The notes beneath the pieces are model-generated. The model ran no database searches and had not been told where the DNA came from. It saw nothing but the letters and a program-made list of their open reading frames with translations. From assembly GCF_013449375.1 (NCBI RefSeq), contig NZ_JACDRR010000005.1, forward strand, positions 692,990 through 756,989: a DNA stretch of 64,000 bases. Reading direction: 5' to 3'. The position numbers and the translations under genes are program-made. This DNA is from Pectobacterium sp. CFBP8739 (GTDB lineage: Bacteria > Pseudomonadota > Gammaproteobacteria > Enterobacterales > Enterobacteriaceae). Positions 55,938-64,000 of this stretch are shown one piece after another (the stretch's first letter is position 1; the number at the start of each line of letters is the position of its first letter).

Positions 55938-56020
55938 CGGTAAACGCTATCTTCGGTAAACGCTATCTTCGGTAAACAATAGTTTCGGTAAACAATAGCT
56001 TCGGTAAATTATGTCTTCGG
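55938..56020 (+). repeat. Five-copy 16-bp tandem repeat across an AraC-gene start
   Basis: Units at 55938, 55954, 55970, 55986 and 56002, each CGGTAAA followed by nine variable bases (CGCTATCTT, CAATAGTTT or TTATGTCTT type), plus a trailing CGG. The fifth unit contains the ATG at 56011. The period is exactly 16 bp and not a multiple of three. Confidence 0.95.
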
Positions 56021-56856
56021 TCCACGCCATTAACCAATCGTACTGGTTTTCACCACGATTACCGCATGTTGAAAGCCGTAGCACGTATAACAGCAGCCAT
56101 GCCTATAAAACACACAGCCATGAGCAATTTTCGATTGGGGCGATAGTACACGGCGAAACGCGTTGCCATTACCGTAACGAAACGCATCATTTACAGGTTG
56201 GCGATCTGATCTTTATCGATCCCCAACAGCCGCATAGTTGTAACCCGCTACTCGGTAAAACGCGCAGCTATCACATGCTGTATCTGGATGCCGAGTGGTG
56301 TCTTGATCAAATCGCGACTCTCTTTGGTTATCAGTTGGATACCTTACGTTGCCACTGCGTCGTCTTGCGCGATCCCGACCTGTTTATACATTATCAACAC
56401 GTCATTGCTCTGCTGTCTCGGGGCAACATTACATCAGCAGATAACCAGCTCAGAGCGATGCTGAGCCCCATCTGGAGACAATATTGCCTACCCGCCCCAT
56501 CCTGTTTGCCAGCATTATCGCATCAGGTGTTGCAAACCACGACGCGCCATGTACGTGAACGTCTATTGAATAATTTGCAAGACGCGCCCTCGCTGGAAAC
56601 ACTGGCGGAGGAGCTGAGTTTGAGACGTGAAACCATCGTGCGACAGTTTCGTCACGATACGGGTATTACGCCGATGGCATTCCTGAATAATGCCCGCATT
56701 GAATATGCCAAATCGTTGCTGAAACAAGGCACACCGCTGGTGGATACCAGCTATCAAAGCGGCTTTTGCGATCAAAGTCATTTCCATAAAACGTTTGTGC
56801 AATACACCGCAGCGACACCAGGTCAGTACGCGCGATCAATATTTGACAATAAATAA
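56011..56856 (+). CDS. AraC family transcriptional regulator
   Basis: 281 residues. N-terminal cupin sensor domain (HSHEQFSIGAIVHGETRCHYRNETHHLQVGDLIFIDPQQPHSCNP) and C-terminal two-helix-turn-helix DNA-binding domain (ETLAEELSLRRETIVRQFRHDTGITPMAFLNNARIEYAKSLL and YQSGFCDQSHFHKTF). It is followed at once by a LysE-type exporter, which it may control. The ATG lies inside a 16-bp tandem repeat, so the start and expression level may vary with repeat number. Confidence 0.85.
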   Translation: MSSVHAINQSYWFSPRLPHVESRSTYNSSHAYKTHSHEQFSIGAIVHGETRCHYRNETHHLQVGDLIFIDPQQPHSCNPLLGKTRSYHMLYLDAEWCLDQIATLFGYQLDTLRCHCVVLRDPDLFIHYQHVIALLSRGNITSADNQLRAMLSPIWRQYCLPAPSCLPALSHQVLQTTTRHVRERLLNNLQDAPSLETLAEELSLRRETIVRQFRHDTGITPMAFLNNARIEYAKSLLKQGTPLVDTSYQSGFCDQSHFHKTFVQYTAATPGQYARSIFDNK

Positions 56857-56908
56857 CAGAACGCCTTGTCTAGACTGGCCTCGATTACTTATTGAGGCCA
56901 GACATACC

Positions 56909-57556
56909 ATGTTAATCAATACCTTTTTTTCCGCTGATTCTCTCTTTCCCACTCATTTTCCTGCTCTGGTGCTGGCGCATTTTGTCGCGCTGCTGAGTCC
57001 AGGCCCAGACTTCTTTTTGTTGACAGCTTACGCCATTCGTTACCGGCTGCGCGGCAGTGCGGGGATTTGTCTGGGCATCGCGCTGGGTAACGGTATTTAT
57101 ATTCTGCTGGCGGCGATCGGCTGGGCGGGCATTCAACATTCTCCTACGCTGTTTTCCCTCATTGAGTTAGCCGGGGCGGCTTATTTGCTTTGGGTGGGTT
57201 ATCAGTTACTAAAAAGCCGTTCTGTGCTCTCACTACAGGCAGAACAGCAGTCCGACCGCTGCCCGACGCTGCGTAAACAAATTTTGCTGGGACTCGGCTC
57301 GGCGCTACTGAATCCCAAAAACATGCTGTTCTATATCAGCCTGATGACCAGTATTCTTGGGAAAGATGTGACACCCACGCAGCAATTCGTCAGCGGTAGC
57401 TGGATGTTTTCTGTCGTTCTGGTGTGGGATCTGCTGATCGCCGCGCTGATCGCTCGTCCGTTGATTCAGCAACGTTTAACCCGCTGGCTTAACCCGATTG
57501 AGCGCGGTGCCGGCGTCATTCTGATATTTTTTGGTGTGCTGCTTTTATTTCGCTAA
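56909..57556 (+). CDS. LysE/RhtB family amino-acid exporter
   Basis: 215 residues from ATG 56909 (MLINTFFSADSLFPTHFPALVLAHFVALLSPGPDFFLL), with GAGG upstream at somewhat long spacing; the longer frame from 56795 overlaps the AraC gene. SPGPDFFLL and GLGSALLNPKNMLFYI are family signatures; about six helices. Located 52 bp after an AraC regulator, a common pairing. Confidence 0.86.
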   Translation: MLINTFFSADSLFPTHFPALVLAHFVALLSPGPDFFLLTAYAIRYRLRGSAGICLGIALGNGIYILLAAIGWAGIQHSPTLFSLIELAGAAYLLWVGYQLLKSRSVLSLQAEQQSDRCPTLRKQILLGLGSALLNPKNMLFYISLMTSILGKDVTPTQQFVSGSWMFSVVLVWDLLIAALIARPLIQQRLTRWLNPIERGAGVILIFFGVLLLFR

Positions 57557-57692
57557 TCGCTATTCCGCTAATTGCTATTTTACTCATCGTGATTTCGGTA
57601 ATGAGGCCTATTTCAAAAGCGAGGCGCGTTTCGGCCTTGTTTCATGAGCTGAAGGCATTATAATTCGAGGCAATTAACAAAAGGATAACCTG

Positions 57693-57800
57693 ATGACTCT
57701 TCAAAAAATCGGTATTATCGGTCTCTTTGCCTTTCTCGCCTTGGGTGGCATGTCCGGCATGATGCTGGTGGGCTACATTATTATCGAGCACGCGGGCTGA
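57693..57800 (+). CDS. Small hydrophobic membrane protein (35 residues)
   Basis: MTLQKIGIIGLFAFLALGG, then MSGMMLVGYIIIEHAG and TGA. A single long hydrophobic helix with glycine-zipper-like spacing (GG, SG, G). It is preceded by AAAGGATAACCTG, a good ribosome binding site. No homologue is recognised. It could be a stress-type small membrane protein. Confidence 0.55.
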   Translation: MTLQKIGIIGLFAFLALGGMSGMMLVGYIIIEHAG

Positions 57801-57874
57801 AGCTTTTGCCCCACAGCACCCGCCGACCGAATGAACGGTGCCGCACGGAAATGCAGCAATTAGCATCGCTTTAC

Positions 57875-58414
57875 TTAATTTGGTTGTTCAGTCCGAAATG
57901 CTTGCCAGTAAGCAGGAATACGCGCGAAGGTCAGTTGGAACCAGGCGGTAAACTGTTCGGGCGTCTCCGCCATCCTCTGGGCTATGTCATCTATCGACTG
58001 GTATTCATAGCTCGACACTTCATCGAGGTTGATCTGCGGAAGGTCATCCGTCACGCCAAAATACACATGCCCCAACTCGTGCTCAATTAGCCCGTTATCC
58101 AACGGCAGGCGATAGGTCAGCGTAAACATCGGCGTCAGCGCACAGCGTAACCCCATTTCTTCATACAAACGGCGATGTGCTGCCTGTAACGTCTCTTCAC
58201 CGGGCGCAGGATGGCTACAGCAGGTATTACTCCATAAACCGCCGCTGTGGTATTTCTCCTCTGCGCGCTGCTGCAATAACAACTGCTGGCGAGAGTTGAA
58301 AACATAGACGGTAATCGCACGATGTAATGCCCCTTTTACATGCGCTTCCTGCTTTTCCATTACCCCCGTAGGTTTGTCACTTTCATCAACAAGAACTACT
58401 TCAGTCAACGGCAT
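57875..58414 (-). CDS. idi: Idi, isopentenyl-diphosphate delta-isomerase (type 1)
   Basis: 179 residues from ATG 58414 (AGGAG six bases upstream; the frame opens at 58447). Nudix-like fold; catalytic cysteine in SNTCCSHP and catalytic glutamate in the EHELGHVYFG region. Interconverts IPP and DMAPP for isoprenoid synthesis. Divergence from the upstream genes is normal. Confidence 0.93.
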   Translation of the reverse strand: MPLTEVVLVDESDKPTGVMEKQEAHVKGALHRAITVYVFNSRQQLLLQQRAEEKYHSGGLWSNTCCSHPAPGEETLQAAHRRLYEEMGLRCALTPMFTLTYRLPLDNGLIEHELGHVYFGVTDDLPQINLDEVSSYEYQSIDDIAQRMAETPEQFTAWFQLTFARIPAYWQAFRTEQPN

Positions 58415-58541
58415 ACCCTTCTCCTGCAATACCTTACTCTCCCGCAATACCCAACTTTCCCGCGATCACGTGGTATGACGATAATCACCCTTCGTATTCA
58501 CTCGCCGCCGGCACTTGCTCCCGGCGGCGAAACAACCATCA

Positions 58542-60848
58542 TTATAGCAGGGTGAAACTCTCGCTCTTCACACGCTGTGAATCCAGACCAATCATCACGT
58601 CAAACTTGCCAGGTTCCACCACCTGCTGCATGCGGGCGTTGTAGAACTTCAGCGCATCCTGATCGAGCGTGAAGGTAACCGTGCGTGACTCTCCTGGCTG
58701 GAGCATCACTTTCTCAAAACCACGCAGCTCTTTCACCGGACGGCTGATGGAAGCGACCACATCGTGCACATATAGCTGCACAACGGTTTCCCCTGCGCGG
58801 CTGCCGGTGTTTTTCACCGTCACACTGGCGTTGATCGTTCCGTTACGCTTCATCGTCTGGCTGGACAAACGCACATCTGACACACTGAACGTGGTATAGC
58901 TCAGGCCGTAACCGAACGGATAGAGCGGCCCATTGGCTTCATCGTAGTAGTGAGACGTATATTTGCCTGGGTTTTCCGGCGTGTAAGGGCGGCCTGACGG
59001 CAGGTGATTGTAATAAATCGGAATCTGGCCAACGGAACGCGGGAAGGACATCGGCAGCTTGCCGGACGGGTTATAGTCACCAAACAGCACATCGGCGATC
59101 GCATTACCGCCTTCGGTGCCGCTGAACCAGGTTTCCAGTAGCGCATCGGCCTGCTGATCTTCACGCACCAGCGCCAGAGGGCGTCCGTTCATCAGCACCA
59201 GAACCAACGGTTTACCCGTGGCTTTCAGCGCCGCGATCAGATCGCGCTGACCTTGCGGCAGGTCGATGTTCGAACGGCTGGACGCTTCATGCGCCATCCC
59301 GGCCGCTTCACCAACAACGGCAACCACCACATCCGCCTTCTTCGCTGCGGCTACCGCCTCATCGATCATGACCTGCGGCGGACGTTTATCCACTTGCACA
59401 GCATCTTCATACTGGTTCAGGAAGTCGATAATGCCTTTGTGATTACTGACGTTGGCACCTTTAGCATAGAGAATGGTGGCCTTATCGCCGACGGCATTCT
59501 TCAGCCCCTGATAAACGGTAATCGTCTGTTTCGCCACGCCCGCAGCAGACCAGCTTCCCATCGTATCGCGCTGGCTGTCAGCCAATGGCCCTACCACGGC
59601 GATCGTGCCTTCTTTTTTCAGCGGCAGCGTTTGCAGGCGGTTTTTCAACAACACCAGGCTCTTACGCGCCACATCGCGTGCATCCAGACGGTGCAAGCGA
59701 CTTTCCGCATTGGTATCCACCGGATCGGAACCGACTGGCCCTAGATGACGATACGGATCGTCAAACAGCCCCATATCATATTTTACGTTCAGCACCTGGC
59801 GGCAGGCATCGTCGATCTCCTGCATGCTCACCGCCCCGCTTTTCACCAGGTCTGGCAGATAACGGACGAAATACTCGTCGCTCATACTCATGCCGATACC
59901 AGATTTGACCGCCAGACGCGATGCATCACGCGGATCGCTGGCCACGCCGTGCTTAATCAGTTCTTTAATCGCACCGTGATCGGTAATGGTGATGCCTTTG
60001 AAATTCCATTGCTCGCGCAGAACATCTTTCAGCAACCAGCTGTTGGAAGTAGCTGGCGTACCGTTGATGGAGTTCAGCGCCACCATCACACCGCTACTGC
60101 CCGCGTCGATCGCCGCTTTATAAGGCGGCATATAGTCCTGGAACATGCGCTGAGGGCTCATGTCCACAGTGTTATAGTCGCGCCCGCCTTCCACCGCACC
60201 GTAGAGCGCATAGTGTTTTACGCTGGTCATCAGTGAGTGGCGTCCGGTTACGTCATCGCCCTGAAAGGCTTTCACGACTACACCAGCAATTTTGCTGGTC
60301 AACCAGGTGTCTTCACCGAAGCCTTCCGACACGCGGCCCCAGCGCGGATCGCGGGTGATATCCACCATCGGCGCCCAGGTCATATTCAGGCCGTCTTCCG
60401 TCGCTTCATAAGCCGCCACGCGTGCGCTTTTCTCAATGGCGCTCATATCCCAACTGGAAGCCAGCCCCAGTGCGATAGGGAAAATGGTGCGCTGACCGTG
60501 AACCACATCGTAGGCAAAAAATAGCGGAATCTTCAGGCGGCTGAGCTGCATGACCTGATCCTGCATTGCACGAATATCCGGACGGGTTACGGTATTAAAA
60601 ATCGCGCCAACCTGACCGTTTCTGATCATTTCCCGAATGGCTTCTTTCGGGTTATCCGTCCCGACGCTGATCAGTCGAAGCTGACCGACCTTCTCTTCCA
60701 ACGTCATTTTCTTCAGCAGATCCGTGACAAACGCGTCGCGTTGCTGGTGTGAAGGCGATATTGATGCCGGCGCAGACGTCAATTCCTGCGCAAACGCCGG
60801 ATTACAAGCAAGTCCAATTGCTATAGTCAGTGAAGTAAGCCATTTCAT
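58542..60848 (-). CDS. bglX: BglX, periplasmic beta-glucosidase (GH3)
   Basis: 768 residues. Signal peptide MKWLTSLTIAIGLACNPAFA. The GH3 N-domain has ITDHGAIKELI, with the catalytic aspartate in the TDHG motif. The C-domain and the fibronectin-III-like tail (NASVTVKNTGSRAGETVVQLYVHD) are present. It cleaves beta-linked glucose from oligosaccharides released from plant material. Confidence 0.94.
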   Translation of the reverse strand: MKWLTSLTIAIGLACNPAFAQELTSAPASISPSHQQRDAFVTDLLKKMTLEEKVGQLRLISVGTDNPKEAIREMIRNGQVGAIFNTVTRPDIRAMQDQVMQLSRLKIPLFFAYDVVHGQRTIFPIALGLASSWDMSAIEKSARVAAYEATEDGLNMTWAPMVDITRDPRWGRVSEGFGEDTWLTSKIAGVVVKAFQGDDVTGRHSLMTSVKHYALYGAVEGGRDYNTVDMSPQRMFQDYMPPYKAAIDAGSSGVMVALNSINGTPATSNSWLLKDVLREQWNFKGITITDHGAIKELIKHGVASDPRDASRLAVKSGIGMSMSDEYFVRYLPDLVKSGAVSMQEIDDACRQVLNVKYDMGLFDDPYRHLGPVGSDPVDTNAESRLHRLDARDVARKSLVLLKNRLQTLPLKKEGTIAVVGPLADSQRDTMGSWSAAGVAKQTITVYQGLKNAVGDKATILYAKGANVSNHKGIIDFLNQYEDAVQVDKRPPQVMIDEAVAAAKKADVVVAVVGEAAGMAHEASSRSNIDLPQGQRDLIAALKATGKPLVLVLMNGRPLALVREDQQADALLETWFSGTEGGNAIADVLFGDYNPSGKLPMSFPRSVGQIPIYYNHLPSGRPYTPENPGKYTSHYYDEANGPLYPFGYGLSYTTFSVSDVRLSSQTMKRNGTINASVTVKNTGSRAGETVVQLYVHDVVASISRPVKELRGFEKVMLQPGESRTVTFTLDQDALKFYNARMQQVVEPGKFDVMIGLDSQRVKSESFTLL

Positions 60849-61197
60849 TCGTTATAAAGACCCAGTCAATCCAGGCGTCAGCGCAAAACAGAATAAGGCG
60901 CTGAAGCACAAGACAGGTTGAAGATTCCGACGGTCACATCCCTTCTCTGACAAGGCGAAAAACACCTTCTCCTGCCTTAAACGAATAAGGCTTCCCGATA
61001 GTGGCTGCCGCACCGACGCACTCAAATGCACAGCGCGTAATATAGTGCATTTATTGAGATTTCATTTAATAAAAACTGCAAGAATAATGCTAGACGATAC
61101 GCAAAACGAACATTCTGCCTGAGCAGCGGCGAGAAAAGATGGACAGCATGAAGGCGCATGAAGCGAACAACGGTCGCCACATGCGCATGTGGGAAGA
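60849..61197. other. Intergenic region between the PLP enzyme and bglX
   Basis: 349 bp without a supported ORF; it should contain the bglX promoter on its left side. A perfect 16-bp palindrome CCACATGCGCATGTGG lies at 61177-61192, five bases past the stop of the aminotransferase-like gene; it may be a stem-loop or protein site. Confidence 0.45.
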
Positions 61198-62544
61198 TTA
61201 ACGCCGCGATGATTGCAAACGCAAAGCCCGATCGAGCGCACCAACCAGCCAGTCAATGTCGTGCTCCTGAAACGCCAGCGGCGGGCGAAGTTTCAGCACA
61301 TTCCCATGCGGCCCGGCTACCGACGTGAGCACCCGTTCGGCACGAAGTTGTTCAACCACGTCCAACGCCAGTGCTTTATCCGGCGTTTTTGTTTCTCGAT
61401 CGCTGACCAACTCAAAGCCGATAAACAGCCCCGCGCCGCGCACATCACCGATGCACGCATGGCGATCGGCAAGCAGCGCCAGCTCACGCTGCAATTTTTC
61501 CCCGACACAGCGGCTGTGTTCCTGCAACCCCTCTTCGCGAATCACGCGCAATACTGCCTGCGCAGCGGCGATCGACACCGGATTGCCACCGAAGGTATTA
61601 AAATAGGGAATTTCATCGCTGAATGCCGCCAATACATCGGCTTTTGCCAGCAGCGCCGACACCGGTATGCCGTTGCCCATGGGTTTACCCAGCGTGACGA
61701 CATCCGGCACAATGCCGTGGCGACCAAATCCCCAGAAATGCTCACCCGTGCGGGCAAAGCCAGGCTGTACCTCATCCGCAATGAAAATCCCCCCATTCGA
61801 ATGCACCACATCAATGGCCGGTTTCAGGTAGCCAGCCGGTCCCGGTAAGACGCCATCGGAGGAAAAGATCGAGTCCGCCAAGAAGCCAGCAAATTTGATA
61901 CCGTTCGCCGCCATGTCATCAATTTGCCGTTGAATTTGCTGCGCAAACCACACGCCCAGGTCCGGCGCATTGACCCGATAGCGATCAGGCGCGGGGACAA
62001 GGCGTGTTGTCGCCGACAGAGGTTGCCCACTGCCGAGAGCCGGTGAGGCACCGGAGGTGAGTTCACTGGTGCCGTGATAGGCCTCGCGGCTCACAATAAT
62101 CCCAGTCCCACCACTGTAGGCGCGCGCTACGCGGATCGCCAGATCGTTGGCCTCCGATCCGGTACACATATACATCGCTTTGTTAATCGCCGCAGGCACC
62201 GTACCGAGAATGTCCTCAGAGTAATCCAGAATGCGCTCGTGCAAATAACGAGTATGCGTGTTGAGCAGGCGCATCTGTGCGTTAACGGCGTCAATGACCG
62301 CAGGGTGACAGTGCCCAATACTGGCGACATTGTTGTAGACATCCAGATACTTATGTCCATTGGCATCCCACAGGTATTGTCCTTCACCGCGAACCAGATG
62401 CACCGGATTACGGTAGAACAAACGATAGGAATCCCCTAGCACCTGAGTACGCTTATTCGTCAGCCTGCGTGTATCCTCATCCAACGCCTCCGCATGTTCA
62501 GCGCGAAAGCTATTGGTATCCATGATGGTTGAGCGTGTCGCCAT
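61198..62544 (-). CDS. Class-III PLP enzyme, probable phosphonate ammonia-lyase or phospho-lyase type
   Basis: 448 residues from ATG 62544 (AGGAG five bases upstream; the frame opens at 62619). PLP lysine in TLGKPMGNG (Lys287) with the aspartate in IADEVQ (Asp257). YNNVASIGHCHPAVIDAVNAQMRLLNTHTRYLHERI resembles the ethanolamine-phosphate phospho-lyase branch of class-III aminotransferases. Divergent from an aminoethylphosphonate-type binding protein, so a PbfA-like (hydroxy-aminoethylphosphonate ammonia-lyase) role is plausible but unproven. Confidence 0.8.
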   Translation of the reverse strand: MATRSTIMDTNSFRAEHAEALDEDTRRLTNKRTQVLGDSYRLFYRNPVHLVRGEGQYLWDANGHKYLDVYNNVASIGHCHPAVIDAVNAQMRLLNTHTRYLHERILDYSEDILGTVPAAINKAMYMCTGSEANDLAIRVARAYSGGTGIIVSREAYHGTSELTSGASPALGSGQPLSATTRLVPAPDRYRVNAPDLGVWFAQQIQRQIDDMAANGIKFAGFLADSIFSSDGVLPGPAGYLKPAIDVVHSNGGIFIADEVQPGFARTGEHFWGFGRHGIVPDVVTLGKPMGNGIPVSALLAKADVLAAFSDEIPYFNTFGGNPVSIAAAQAVLRVIREEGLQEHSRCVGEKLQRELALLADRHACIGDVRGAGLFIGFELVSDRETKTPDKALALDVVEQLRAERVLTSVAGPHGNVLKLRPPLAFQEHDIDWLVGALDRALRLQSSRR

Positions 62545-62958
62545 AATCACTCCTACATAAGGTGGTGGCACGACTGCGTCACACAGGGATAAAACGCATC
62601 GTGCGGGTTCAGATGACACTCACCCTACACCAAAAGCAACAAAATACACAAATACAAAAAAATGCACTTTTTTGATGCACAAAAATGCCAAAAAAGTGCA
62701 ATAAATTTGTCATGTCATAGCATACACAACGCCATGCATCCGTTATGGGATTGGCCCACGTGTAAGAAAAAATACCTAATCTACTTATTTATATAAGTAT
62801 TTTAACAAGAATTTCTCTCAAATCAGGAAATGGCACGATTAGTGCTAAAACCTCACACCACTCGCAATAAACACAAAAATGCACAGAACCTGTTACGAAC
62901 CGTTCAACGCGAGAGGAACATTGATGCCAACCTTTTCCACAACCGTAGGGGAATGTTT
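62545..62958. promoter_or_regulatory. Divergent regulatory region of the phosphonate pair
   Basis: 414 bp. The inverted repeat TGCACTTTTTTG (62663-62674) and CAAAAAAGTGCA (62689-62700) has perfect 12-bp arms around a 14-base spacer. CACAAAAATGC occurs in the spacer (62678-62688) and again at 62872-62882. These look like operators for a shared regulator that is not in the window. Confidence 0.6.
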
Positions 62959-63978
62959 ATGAACCGATTTTCATTGCGCCGCACCAGTCTGATCGCCGCA
63001 CTCATTGGTGCCACACTGGCGAGCGCTGTCGCACAAGCCGGCACCATCACGGTCTATACCTCACTGGAAGAAGATGAGATCAAAGATTACGTCGCACAGG
63101 CCAAGAAAGACTTACCCGACCTGACCATTAACGTACTGCGCTTGTCTACCGGCGACCTTGGACCACGGATTCTGGCCGAATCAAAAAATCCGCAACATGA
63201 CGTCATTTGGGGATGGGCCGTGACTAGCGTAATGGATCCACGCATTTCAGCATTATTGGAACCCTACGATGCCAAAGGGAGCGATAGCCTTGCCGCCACC
63301 TACCGCTCCCCAGATCACAAATGGTTTGCAGCAACCGGCTATATGGCTGCCTTTTGCGTCAATACCGAAGCGTTAAAAGCGAAAAACCTACCTGTTCCCG
63401 CATCCTGGCAGGATCTGACCAACCCGATCTATAAAGGGGAAATCGTGATGCCCAATCCAGTTTCCTCTGGCACAGGCTATCTGCAAATCGCGGCGCTGCT
63501 GCAATCTAAAGGGGATGAAAATGGCTGGGCATTCCTGAAGTCGCTGGATGGCAACATCGCCCAATACACCAAGTCCGGCTCACGTCCGTGTAAAGCGGCA
63601 CGGACGGGCGAATATGCGATTGGCGTATCGCTGGCTTTCGCCGCGATGCAATCGATTGAAGAAGGCTACCCCATCAAGATGGTGATCCCAAACGATGGGG
63701 CAGGCTATGAATTAGAAGCCTCCGCTCTGATGAAGGCAGCCAAAAACAAACCCGACGCGAAGCGCTTTCTTGACTGGACGCTCTCCAGTCATGCCGCCAC
63801 GCTCTACACCAAATATAAAGAGATCGTGACAATACCTGGCGTTGAACAGTCAAAAGCCGCGCAAGTGGCTGGGCTGCCCGCCGATCTCACACAGGTGCTC
63901 TATCCCGTGGATTTCACCAAAAGCGCCAGCGATCGTGACGCCACACTGGCAACCTGGCAAAAAAACATCGGCCGCTAG
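62959..63978 (+). CDS. Periplasmic binding protein of a 2-aminoethylphosphonate-type ABC importer
   Basis: 339 residues from ATG 62959 (AGGGGA upstream). Signal peptide MNRFSLRRTSLIAALIGATLASAVAQA. Family 1 iron/thiamine-like binding fold (GTITVYTSLEEDEIKDYV and NPVSSGTGYLQIAALL), typical of putative 2-aminoethylphosphonate SBPs. Genes for the permease and ATPase should follow beyond the window. A longer frame from 62830 lacks a proper start. Confidence 0.85.
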   Translation: MNRFSLRRTSLIAALIGATLASAVAQAGTITVYTSLEEDEIKDYVAQAKKDLPDLTINVLRLSTGDLGPRILAESKNPQHDVIWGWAVTSVMDPRISALLEPYDAKGSDSLAATYRSPDHKWFAATGYMAAFCVNTEALKAKNLPVPASWQDLTNPIYKGEIVMPNPVSSGTGYLQIAALLQSKGDENGWAFLKSLDGNIAQYTKSGSRPCKAARTGEYAIGVSLAFAAMQSIEEGYPIKMVIPNDGAGYELEASALMKAAKNKPDAKRFLDWTLSSHAATLYTKYKEIVTIPGVEQSKAAQVAGLPADLTQVLYPVDFTKSASDRDATLATWQKNIGR

Positions 63979-64000
63979 TGGTCTGTATTCGCTGTAGAGG

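Overview
The window looks like a chromosomal segment of a soft-rot enterobacterium, most likely Pectobacterium. The backbone is enterobacterial and E. coli-like: yejABEF, yejG, rsuA-bcr, yecH, radD, rplY, yejK, yejL, yejM and proL; ompX and rhtA; dps and glnHPQ; ybiB, dinG, idi and bglX. It is interrupted by plant-pathogen genes, a serralysin metalloprotease with its inhibitor and dedicated type I exporter. The assignment rests on recognised protein families and gene order; no database search was possible.

Layout. 1-14.7 kb: peptide importer yejABEF, rRNA pseudouridine synthase, Bcr pump, RadD helicase, L25, nucleoid protein YejK and the LPS-control membrane protein YejM. 14.76-15.6 kb: tRNA-Pro(GGG) followed by the wreck of a tRNA-integrated island (integrase stump, toxin fragment, nonsense-interrupted ORF). 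15.5-21.2 kb: accessory genes (CigR-like protein, alpha/beta hydrolase, cupin, rhodanese, MATE and CynX-like transporters). 21.5-30.2 kb: ompX, rhtA, dps, glnHPQ, an M3 peptidase and ybiB.

30.6-46.75 kb, all on the minus strand, is the most interesting part: a compact phage-derived cluster with a complete lysis cassette (holin-like, transglycosylase endolysin, Rz with embedded Rz1) and a complete contractile tail (sheath, tube, assembly chaperone pair, tape measure, hub, spike, baseplate wedge, fibre). It has no integrase, transposase, repressor, replication, terminase, portal, protease or capsid gene. The head-proximal genes follow phage Mu order and the baseplate genes follow phage P2. The head block appears to be missing exactly between the Mu gp26-like and gp37-like genes, where a strong terminator now sits. 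I read it as a contractile, R-type tailocin of hybrid Mu/P2 descent. The lysis cassette lies 110 bp downstream of prtF, in the same direction as the protease-secretion genes.

46.86-53.16 kb: prtW-inh-prtD-prtE-prtF. PrtW is exported directly from cytoplasm to medium through PrtD (ABC), PrtE (adaptor) and PrtF (outer-membrane channel), while Inh protects the periplasm. A hairpin terminator after prtW probably sets high protease and low exporter levels. 53.7-60.85 kb: dinG, an AraC regulator with a 16-bp tandem repeat running into its start codon, a LysE-type exporter, idi and bglX. 61.2-64 kb: a class-III PLP enzyme divergent from an aminoethylphosphonate-type binding protein, with a 12-bp inverted repeat between them, suggesting phosphonate use.

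Many gene starts were moved from the longest ORF to a start with a good Shine-Dalgarno sequence; each case is noted.
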